Source: SSC4 sp964642445 (GTDB lineage Bacteria > Chloroflexota > Anaerolineae > SSC4 > Amarolineaceae). From it: a DNA stretch of 38,632 nt. The stretch is from the NCBI GenBank assembly GCA_964642445.1, contig CAZXQZ010000013.1:1-38632 (forward strand), read 5' to 3'. The notes under the pieces were generated by a model, which worked only from the letters and a program-made list of their open reading frames with translations, was not told the DNA's origin and made no database searches. Position numbers and translations under genes: made by a program. Of this stretch, positions 14,937-22,700 are shown piece after piece. Every line of letters starts with the position of its first letter. The first letter of the stretch is position 1.

Positions 14937-15986
14937 ATGCTTAAGTCAAACCGCGAGGTGGGTATCGTAGGTTACGGGGCTTACGTGCCACGCTATCGCC
15001 TGGCGGGCGAAGAAATCGCTCGTGTCTGGCGCGGGCGCGATGCTGGCTGGCCCATCAAACAAAAGGCGGTGCCAGGCATCGACGAAGACACCGTGACCAT
15101 GGCGATCGAAGCTGCACGCAACGCCCTGTTACGCGCCGATATCGACCCCCAGGAACTGAAAGCGCTGTGGGTGGGCAGTGAATCTCACCCCTATGCCGTC
15201 AAACCCACCAGTACGATCGTCGCCGAAATGCTGGGCGCACTGCCCGAAACGCAAGCGGCAGACTGGGAATTCAGCGGCAAAGCCGGCACCGAAGCACTGC
15301 AGGCCTGCATTGGGCTCGTTGGCTCTGGCATGGCCGACTATGCCATGTGTATTGGCATGGACGCTGCCCAGGGCCGCCCCGGTGACGCCCTGGAATACAC
15401 CGCGTCGGCTGGCGGGGCCGCCCTGATCATCGGGCCTGCCGCCGAAAGTGCTGCGGTGATCGAAGGCTCCCTGTCGTACGTGACCAACAGTCTGGACGTG
15501 TGGCGCCGTCCCGGCACGCGTTACTACAGCAACACCCTGCGCTCGACCGGCGTCGACGCCTATTACGATCACGTCAAAACCACCGCGGCCACCTTTCTCA
15601 AGGAGATGGATCGCACCGCGGCCGACTACCAACATGTCGTATTTCATCAACCCGACGGCAAACTACCGCGCCGCGTGGCCGATGCCCTCGGCTTCACGTG
15701 GGACCAGCTGGCGGCCGGCTTTTTCGTCGAGGACATCGGCAGCACGCATGCCGGCTCGGTACTCTTGGGACTGAGCGGTGTGCTCGATACGGCCCAACCC
15801 GGCGATCGGGTATTGCTTGTCTCATACGGTTCGGGCGCAGGCAGTGATGCCATCTCGCTGGTCGTCACCGAAAACGTGATCGAACGGCGGTTCGCGGCCC
15901 CCGTCACGCGTGATTACATCATGCGGCGTAAGGCGATCGACTACGCGACCTATGCACGCTTCCAGGGCAATTTCCGGTCCAATTGA
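14937..15986 (+). CDS. Archaeal-type HMG-CoA synthase homologue, catalytic Cys replaced
   Basis: A 349-residue thiolase-fold protein closely patterned on archaeal 3-hydroxy-3-methylglutaryl-CoA synthase, which condenses acetyl-CoA with acetoacetyl-CoA in the mevalonate pathway. Conserved parts are VGIVGYGAYVPRYRL, GSESHPYAVKPTS with the catalytic Glu82, and VVFHQPDGKLP with His237. The region that reads EFACKAGT in archaeal enzymes is EFSGKAGT here, so Gly114 occupies the place of the acyl-accepting cysteine (codon GGC, one base from TGC). Without it normal synthase chemistry should fail, unless Ser113 or Cys124 substitutes, or the protein has a different role. It lies directly upstream of an archaeal-type thiolase gene. 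GAGG lies seven bases before the ATG. Confidence 0.88.
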   Translation: MLKSNREVGIVGYGAYVPRYRLAGEEIARVWRGRDAGWPIKQKAVPGIDEDTVTMAIEAARNALLRADIDPQELKALWVGSESHPYAVKPTSTIVAEMLGALPETQAADWEFSGKAGTEALQACIGLVGSGMADYAMCIGMDAAQGRPGDALEYTASAGGAALIIGPAAESAAVIEGSLSYVTNSLDVWRRPGTRYYSNTLRSTGVDAYYDHVKTTAATFLKEMDRTAADYQHVVFHQPDGKLPRRVADALGFTWDQLAAGFFVEDIGSTHAGSVLLGLSGVLDTAQPGDRVLLVSYGSGAGSDAISLVVTENVIERRFAAPVTRDYIMRRKAIDYATYARFQGNFRSN

Positions 15987-16093
15987 GCCAGCTGGCGACA
16001 CGTCGTGAGTGGGTCCTTTGACTCACGGCTGACCGGATGCCCTTTCATTCGATGGCGGGTCCCCTGGGGCCTGCCTGTAACAGGAGACCATCG

Positions 16094-17260
16094 ATGCGTG
16101 ATGTGTATATCATCGGCGTCGGCCAGACAGCAGTCGCCCGTCATCCGAACACCAGCCTGCGCAGCCTGGCCGCACAAGCCGTCAAGGCCGCCATGGCGGA
16201 TGCGGGTGTCGAATCGGTGCAAGGTTTGTACGTTGGCAACATGCTCTCCGGTGTACTGTTGTACCAACAGCACCTGGGGGCCCTGGTGGCCGATGCCGCC
16301 GGGCTGCGTGGTGTCGATGCCGCCACCGCCGAAGCGGCCTGCGGTTCGGGTGGCGCGGCGATGCGCTGGGGTACGATGGCGGTAGCCAGCGGCCAACACG
16401 ATATCGCGGTGGTCTGTGGCATCGAAAAGCTGACCGCCACCGATCCGCGCGTGACGACCCGCGGCCTGGCCATGGCCGCCGACTACGAACACGAGGCCTA
16501 CCACGGTGTCAGTTTTGTGGCGCTCAATGCCATGATCATGCGCCGTTACCTGCACGAGCATAAGCTGCTGCCTGAAGACCTGGCTTTCTTTTCGATCAAC
16601 GCCCATCACAACGGGGCCCGCAACCCGAACGCCATGTTCCAAAAAGCGGTCGACATGCGGACCTACCGCCGTTCGCCCATCGTCGCCGACCCCATTCGTG
16701 TCCTGGATGCGTCCCCCATCTGTGATGGGGCCGCCGCCCTGGTGCTCTGTTCGGGTGAGCGCCTGGCCGACTTGTCGCTCAACGGTCGGCCCTACGTAAA
16801 AGTACGCGCATCGGCCAATGCGACCGATTCGGTAGCCATCCATGATCGTTACAAGCCGATGTTCTTGCAGGCGGCTTACGAATCGAGCCGCCAGGCCTAC
16901 GCGCAGGCCAACCTCGGCCCCCAGGACATCAACTTCTTCGAGGCGCATGACGCTTTCAGTGTCATGGCGGCCCTCTCGTTGGAGGCGTGCGGCTTTGCCG
17001 AGCCCGGCCAGGCCCACGTTCTGGCCAAACAAGGCGACATCTCGACCGAAGGGCGGCTGCCCATGTCGACCATGGGCGGGCTGAAGGCACGCGGCCACCC
17101 CGTGGGTGCCACCGGTGTCTACCAGGTGGTAGAGGCCTCACTCCAGCTGACCGGTCGTGCCGGTGCCAACCAGGTGCAGAATGCGCGCATCGGCATGACC
17201 CAGAATATCGGCGGCAGCGGCGCAACCATCGTCACCCACATCCTGGAACGGATGAATTAA
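16094..17260 (+). CDS. Archaeal/SCP-x-type thiolase (acetyl-CoA C-acetyltransferase)
   Basis: A 388-residue thiolase of the kind that makes acetoacetyl-CoA for HMG-CoA synthase in archaea. The nucleophilic Cys83 lies in TAEAACGSGGAA; His285 in FFEAHDAF and His335 in GGLKARGHPVGATG complete the active site. The C-terminus reads QNIGGSGAT rather than the bacterial CxGGG, as expected for the SCP-x group. The ATG at 16094 has AGGAG seven bases upstream; an earlier in-frame ATG at 16037 has no support. The gene follows the synthase homologue by 107 bases. In archaea a DUF35 zinc-ribbon/OB scaffold protein normally completes this cluster; none is encoded here. Confidence 0.92.
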   Translation: MRDVYIIGVGQTAVARHPNTSLRSLAAQAVKAAMADAGVESVQGLYVGNMLSGVLLYQQHLGALVADAAGLRGVDAATAEAACGSGGAAMRWGTMAVASGQHDIAVVCGIEKLTATDPRVTTRGLAMAADYEHEAYHGVSFVALNAMIMRRYLHEHKLLPEDLAFFSINAHHNGARNPNAMFQKAVDMRTYRRSPIVADPIRVLDASPICDGAAALVLCSGERLADLSLNGRPYVKVRASANATDSVAIHDRYKPMFLQAAYESSRQAYAQANLGPQDINFFEAHDAFSVMAALSLEACGFAEPGQAHVLAKQGDISTEGRLPMSTMGGLKARGHPVGATGVYQVVEASLQLTGRAGANQVQNARIGMTQNIGGSGATIVTHILERMN

Positions 17261-17275
17261 ACCACACCGCCCGGT

Positions 17276-17304
17276 TTGACAAACGATGCGTCGTGATCGA
17301 GAAT
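17276..17304 (+). promoter_or_regulatory. Predicted promoter of the GlpX-type gene
   Basis: TTGACA (17276-17281), 17 bases, GAGAAT (17299-17304): a perfect -35 with a 4 of 6 -10. The predicted start near 17311 lies within the stem-loop at 17309-17345. Confidence 0.5.
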
Positions 17305-17308
17305 CCAG

Positions 17309-17345
17309 GGGGTGAAGGCCGGCATGCAACGCCGCTCTTCACCCC
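17309..17345 (+). other. Stem-loop in the leader of the GlpX-type gene
   Basis: GGGGTGAAG (17309-17317) pairs exactly with CTTCACCCC (17337-17345), with a smaller inner CGGC/GCCG helix. There is no T-run. It may end the thiolase transcript inefficiently, protect its 3' end, or form a 5' structure on the glpX-like mRNA; the sequence alone does not decide. Confidence 0.6.
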
Positions 17346-17366
17346 TTCACGTCTCACGGAGCTGCC

Positions 17367-18341
17367 ATGAAACTCGTCTCGTCACGCAACCTGGGGTTGG
17401 ACCTGGTACGCGCCACTGAAGCGGCTGCTTTGGCCGCCGGTCGCTGGATGGGTCTCGACAAACTGGACGAGGCCGACGAAGAGGCGGCCGTGGCCATGTT
17501 CGACATCCTCAATACCCTCGACATCGATGGTGAAATCGTCGTGGGCGAGGAGGGGCGCCTGGGCAAACATACGCCGCTCGACAGCGGATTCAAGGTCGGT
17601 ACCGGTAACGGGCCGGCCCTGGATGTCCTGGCAGACCCGATCGAGGGCCGCCACCTGCTGGCACAGGGCCGCTCCGGGGCTCTGGCCGTGGCCGCTATCA
17701 GCCCACCGGGCTCCCTGTGGGCACCACGCCCGGCCGTATACATGGAGAAGATCGTCGTCAACCGCCACGTGGCGGCCGCCCTGGTACCCGAATGTATGGA
17801 CGCACCGGCCGCCTGGACCCTGGCCCTGGTCGCGCGGCTCAAACAGAGAGCGGTACGCGACCTGGTTGTTTTTGTCCTGGACCGCCCCCGCCACCGCGAC
17901 CTGATCGAAGAAATCCGCCGCGCGGGGGCTCGGGTCATGTTGCGCGCGGCCGGCGATGTGTCAGGCGCGCTGTTGGCGGCCAGTGACAACAGCCGCGCCG
18001 ACATCCTGATGGGTGTTGGCGGCGTGTCCGAGGGGATCATTTCGGCCTGTGCGGTCCGCGCCCTGGGCGGTGCCATGCTGGGCCGGCTGGCCCCCCAAAG
18101 CGACAGCGAGCGGGAAGCCGTGCAGGCGACCGGCCTCGATATGCGGCGCATCCTGACCACCGAAGAAATGGTCACCAGCAACCAGGTCTTTTTTGCTGCT
18201 ACCGGGGTCACCGACGGCCCGCTCCTTTCAGGCGTACGCTACCACGGTGGTCGCGCCGAAACCCACTCGCTCATTCTGCGCGGCGAAACCGGTACGCGGC
18301 GCCTGGTGTATGCGGAGCACGCCATTCGCGCCAACACGTGA
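17367..18341 (+). CDS. glpX: GlpX-type class II fructose-1,6-bisphosphatase homologue, divergent
   Basis: A 324-residue protein of the lithium-sensitive phosphatase fold, class II FBPase group (fructose-1,6-bisphosphate to fructose-6-phosphate, gluconeogenesis). It has EADEEAAVAMF, IDGEIVVGEEG, LDVLADPIEG, GALAVAAISPPGSLW, YMEKIVVN and GGVSEGIISACAVRALGGAMLGRL. Two family signatures are altered: the usual GEGExDEAPM stretch reads GEEGRLGKHTP, and DPIEGT reads DPIEGR. The main metal-ligand Asp and Glu positions appear kept. Either substrate or activity may have shifted, for example to another sugar bisphosphate or inositol phosphate. It stands behind its own predicted promoter, with GGAG before the ATG. 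Confidence 0.82.
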   Translation: MKLVSSRNLGLDLVRATEAAALAAGRWMGLDKLDEADEEAAVAMFDILNTLDIDGEIVVGEEGRLGKHTPLDSGFKVGTGNGPALDVLADPIEGRHLLAQGRSGALAVAAISPPGSLWAPRPAVYMEKIVVNRHVAAALVPECMDAPAAWTLALVARLKQRAVRDLVVFVLDRPRHRDLIEEIRRAGARVMLRAAGDVSGALLAASDNSRADILMGVGGVSEGIISACAVRALGGAMLGRLAPQSDSEREAVQATGLDMRRILTTEEMVTSNQVFFAATGVTDGPLLSGVRYHGGRAETHSLILRGETGTRRLVYAEHAIRANT

Positions 18342-18359
18342 ACGCATGCACGTGGGGGC

Positions 18360-18397
18360 AGACCCTTCGGGTTACTCAGGGTAAACTCGAAGGGTCT
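18360..18397. repeat. Imperfect palindrome after the GlpX-type gene
   Basis: AGACCCTTCGGGTTAC and GTAAACTCGAAGGGTCT are near-exact inverted repeats around a short loop; the outer ten bases match perfectly (18360-18369 with 18388-18397). It lies 18 bases after the GlpX stop and just past the end of the RHS remnant, so it separates convergent units. There is no T-run. Probably a dispersed palindromic repeat or a strong bidirectional 3' structure. Confidence 0.8.
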
Positions 18398-18411
18398 CGT
18401 TGAATGGGCCG

Positions 18412-19270
18412 CTACCATTCCAGCCGCAACCGGCTGACCGCCATCACGACGGCAATCCCGCCGCCCCCACCACCACCGCCCCAGGAATCGATCGCAATGT
18501 GGCCAGAACTGTCCACGTAGCGCAGCGGGTTGTTCAGGACGTAGCTGTACCGGTTCAGCGCCTGCGGACCAGCACTGAGCCCAGTCGAAGTGTTGCCCGG
18601 CTCCGGTACGATGGTGTCGGGCTGAGTGAAACGGCCCAAGACGGGATCGAGGTACCTGGCGTTGTAGAAGTACAGCCCGATTGTAACATCTTCCCGCTAG
18701 CCTGTGAAGCGCCACGTGGTGGGTGTCGCGCCGGTGTTGACGCGCGTCTCGCCCCACGCCTGCCCTGAGCTTGCCGAAGGGGTATGTAGAGCAGCTTGTC
18801 CAGCTCCGCGCCGCCGCTACTGGTGGCGGTGATGTGCGTGCTGCCCAGACTTCAGGTCTTGACGACCTGCTGACTGCCACCTCCGCCAGACCACAGCCAC
18901 TTCGTTGCGACCAGGTTGATATCGGTCACCGATATCGGGTTCACACCATCCTGTTCGTAGTTGGCGTTGGTGGTGTTGAGCTTGCCGGCGACCTTCTAGA
19001 TGTCCAGTACGTCCACATCCCCATTGCAGTCCACGTTGGCGCGCAAGCAGCCGGTCTCGATCGGGTAGAAGGGGAACAGGTAGTGGTGTCGTAGGTGTCG
19101 CTGGCGGGACCGCTGCTCTGCTTGACCCGTTCATCGTCAGGGCAGTACAAGAAGGTCGCCACGTCGTCGCTGGCGCTGCTGCTGATCTGCCCCAGCTTGT
19201 GGTTCTCGCGCCAGGCGTAGGTCAAGGTCACGGCGTTGCGTCGTCGCGACAACTGATCGTTAATCGCAGT
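18412..19270 (-). pseudogene. Decayed RHS tip with dockerin-like remains
   Basis: Read on the minus strand, this stretch holds broken parts of an RHS/YD-repeat protein in several frames. Order: TLTYAWRENHKLGQISSS and YCPDDERVKQ (about 19230-19125); after a frameshift near 19085, YLFPFYPIETG followed by a dockerin-like double motif, NVDCNGDVDVLDI and VTDINLVATKW, with an in-frame TAG near 19000 and another stop near 18855; then, after more frameshifts, an RHS core, GLYFYNARYLDPVLGRF and TQPDTIVPEPG, with YSYVLNNPLRYVDSSGH, ending in a glycine run and RLRLEW. It lies downstream of the intact toxin-immunity pair, the usual place for a displaced orphan tip. No functional product is expected. Confidence 0.85.
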
Positions 19271-19272
19271 AC

Positions 19273-19764
19273 TCATGTAACAGGTTCGTAAGGAACCAAT
19301 GACCATACCCGATCCGGCATCGTTTGAATCTCCGGCATTGGCAACTCACCATAGCTCGTTCTAAGTGGTTTGCTAGAATCAACATAGTGCAGATAGAACG
19401 CAAGACGTAACGACTCACTATCTGGCGCTCTGAGGCGAGAAATAACCGATTTCCCGTCCGGTGAGAGATAAGCTTCGTCGTATGCAATCTGATCGGAGTC
19501 CGGTTGACTGAAATCCCCTACATCAAAGTTGCGGTCAGGATTCTCAACCAAGACCTCGAACAGAACCACCGACGACAGTTCATCACGAACTAGTTGTTTG
19601 GCCAGGTCTTGCTGGTCTAGCGAAAGCGCAAGTCCACCATATTTCAGACTCATGGCTTGGCGGAAAAGCTCTTCGGTTGGATGAACCTGATATGCCCCCA
19701 GAATATGAATACTTGGTTTCTTCGTTCTGGGCTGCCCCACGAGATCACCTTCGAGATTTGTCAT
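19273..19764 (-). CDS. Candidate immunity protein for the RHS toxin
   Basis: A 163-residue soluble, acidic protein with no signal peptide. It is not a family I recognise. Its ATG overlaps the RHS stop codon as ATGA, the standard arrangement for a polymorphic toxin followed by its cognate immunity gene. Features include a mixed alpha/beta appearance, AMSLKYGGLALSLDQQDLAKQLV helices, and YDEAYLSPDGKSVISRLR resembling two beta strands with a turn. The DNA here is visibly richer in A and T than the surrounding genes, as is the adjoining toxin tip, which suggests both were acquired together. The immunity role is inferred from position only. Confidence 0.72.
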   Translation of the reverse strand: MTNLEGDLVGQPRTKKPSIHILGAYQVHPTEELFRQAMSLKYGGLALSLDQQDLAKQLVRDELSSVVLFEVLVENPDRNFDVGDFSQPDSDQIAYDEAYLSPDGKSVISRLRAPDSESLRLAFYLHYVDSSKPLRTSYGELPMPEIQTMPDRVWSLVPYEPVT

Positions 19765-22700
19765 GGCAGTTCCTCCAATAGCTGTACTATTTGTTCGACT
19801 GCACCCGGGAATCGTTCCAACATGTCTTTTCGTTCATAGATCGATTGCAGGAATCTCAAAAATTCTTTGGGTGTAGCGTCTGCATTAGCGGCGAGCCATT
19901 CTACGACTTCTTGATCATAACCTCGGTGCCAAGCCTGATAGCCACTATGGGCGGTTCCCTGCAGCGCTTGAGTTATCAAGTCGTCTCGATTAAAGACAGC
20001 CCGCAGAACATGGTGTTCGCTTAGCGCTCTCATGATCCTGTTCGAGAAAACGTGATGCATCTGGCCGACTGCTTGTGCTCCTATTTTTCCCACAAATCTG
20101 CCAGTAGCCCCTGGTAATAATGTCCCTGCCACTCTCCAAGCACTGCAATCGCCCGATGTGCATTGATCTAGCGTGTCGGCATAGTCAACTACGTCGATGA
20201 TGCCTATCGCTGCACCTTGATACCAACGAGCATCCGCTCTCTCGGTCAGATCAGTCAGATCACCGGTTTGTCCCTCTGGGGCTGGAGCGAATGCCGTGTC
20301 CATCACTGTCAGTTCGGCCACTATGTCCAGCGCGCCGAAAGCCCAGTCAGGCATCCAACCCGGACAACCACGAGCGGTGTTCGCGCTGCTGGCACAGTGG
20401 CCTGTGGGGTCATTGAAGCGCAAGGGATTGTTGAGCACATAGCTGTACCGGTTCAGGCTTTGCGGATCGCCCGGATCGGGGACGATGGTGTCGGGTTGGA
20501 TGAAACGGCCGATGACCGGATCGAGCCAGCGGGCGCCGTAGAAGTACAGCGCCGTGCCGCTGTCCCAGCGCTGGCCGGTGAAGCGATAGGTCGTCACCTG
20601 CCCGCCCGGGTTGTAGCGCGCGCCGCCATGGGGGAAGTACCGCAACTCCGTCGCCCTGACGCCGCTGCTGTTCGAGGTTGTGGCGGTCGAGCCCAAATGG
20701 TCGCTCAGCAGGTAGTACGTCGTCCCGCCGCTGTTCAAGGCCACGCGAGCCCCACCAGCCGCATAGTACTTCTTCACCACCCCGTTGTCAACTTCGTAGT
20801 AGTCACCGACGAAGACCCGCGTGACACCGGAAATGGTCTCTTTCACCCGCTTGCCGTCGCCATCGTAGACGTAGCTGGCCGTCACGCTGCCGCTCATGCC
20901 GGTCAGTCGGTTCTCCGCATCGTAGGTCAGGTTGATGTCCGAACTGCCGTTGATGCGCCGCGTGGCGTTGCCGTTCGGGTCATACCAATACTTCTGATTG
21001 CCCGCAGCCGTGCCGCCTACGTGAGTCACCGCATGTTGGTGCGCCGCATCCTGATAGTAAAACGCCGTCCCATCGAAACTGGTGATGTTGCCAGCCGCAC
21101 CGTACTGGTAACTACGCTGACCGTAGGTGCCGTAGCTGCCGCCTGTTGCCTGCGCCGTCAGCAGCCGGTTCAATCCGTCGTAGCTGAAGGTCTGCGTCTG
21201 GCTGCCCCCATAGGCCGCCGCATCCGCGATCGTGAGCACATTGCCCGCATCGTCGTAGGTGTAGGTGATATTCTGCAGGTTGGTGTAGCCCGGGCTGACG
21301 CCGCTTCGGAGTGCAGTCAGGCGGAAGTTCTCGCCCGCACTGTACGTGTACTTCTGGCGGATCACCCCGCTCGGGCTGCCCAGGTAACGATCGATCACCT
21401 GGCCCAGGACGTTGTACAGCATCTCGCCCACGTAGTAGGTGCTGCCGTTGCTCTGCACCCGCCGCAACAGACCCTGGCTGTTGTAACTGAAGTTCACCTG
21501 CTCGCCGATCTGCCCGGTGTTGCCCCCAGGGTACTTCTGCCACACCGCACGATCGGCAGAATCGTAGCTCCACTGCGTGACGAAGGTGCCGCCGCCGGTG
21601 CCGTTGATCACCTTCGTCTCCTGCGTCACGCGGCCCCGCGCATCGTACGTCCAACCCGTGCTCCCGGAAGGATCGCTCATCCCCGTGCGTCGCCCCTTGC
21701 CGTTGGCCCCGGTGTCGTAGGTGTAGCTGGCGAGCGGCGTGCCGTCGCTGTTGGTCAGCCGTTTCTGTGTCACGCGCTGCAAGCTGTCATAGCCGTACCA
21801 CAGTCTCGTGCCGCGTGCATCGGTCTGCGTGACCAGGTTTCCCGCGGCATCGTAGCTGTAGCTCCACGCCCCCATGTCCGGGTCGCTCATGTTCGTCTTG
21901 CGCCCCAGCAAATCGTACCCGATCGTCGTCACCGACCCATCCGGCCCCGTGACCTGCTTGATGCGATCGGAAACATCGTAGGTGTAGCTGACCTGCGCAT
22001 ACACCGCCGCACCCCAGTTCGGCTGACCGCCTGTCGTTCCCAGATACTGCTTGACGCTGAGCAACCGCCCGAGCGGGTCGGTCTCCGAGATCGCCTGCCG
22101 GTTCAACTCGTCCAGCACCGCGGTCTGCCGGTTTTGGTAGAAGCTCTTCACCGCGGTGCCATCCGGCGCCGTTGTCTGTGTCACGCGGCCCAGCGCATCG
22201 TAGGCGGTCAATGTGCCCGGTTGATTCCACTGCGGAGGTCGGTAGCTGCCCCCGACCCCCAGACCGGCGCTGTGTGTGTACGGCACCGTGGCCTGGATGA
22301 CCCCGATCGGCGCATACCTGGCGCTGGTCACGATACTTTGACTGCTGCTCGCCGCCTCCGCCTGCGTCTGCACCACACGCCCCAGGCCGTCGTAGAAGGT
22401 GCGGCTCTCCAGATAACTCGTTCCGCTCTCCTTCTGCTCCTGCTTGACCCAGTACGGTGCACTGGCGCCGGCGAAGTTGGTGTAGGTAAAGCGCAGCGTC
22501 GGGTTGATCGTATCGTCGCCCGGTCTGACCAGCTGGGTCTGCCGTCCCCACTGATCGTAACTGTAGCTGGTCACCGCTCCGTTGGGATCGGTTGCACTCG
22601 ACACTTGCCCCAGTATCTTGTTCCAGGCGTAGCTGCTGGTTCCAATCAGTGGTGCGGTCACGCTCGTCGGCAGTACGTACAGCATCGGCCATGACCCGCT

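Noticed and set aside
14937..15986. Treating the HMGS gene as a pseudogene because of Gly114
   Set aside because: The frame is intact, the other active-site residues are kept and codon use is normal, so loss by decay is not indicated.
20217..22694. 825-residue open frame on the plus strand opposite the RHS gene
   Set aside because: Its sequence is Arg/His/Val-rich, caused by the GC-rich third positions of YD-repeat codons; no motif or start signal supports it.
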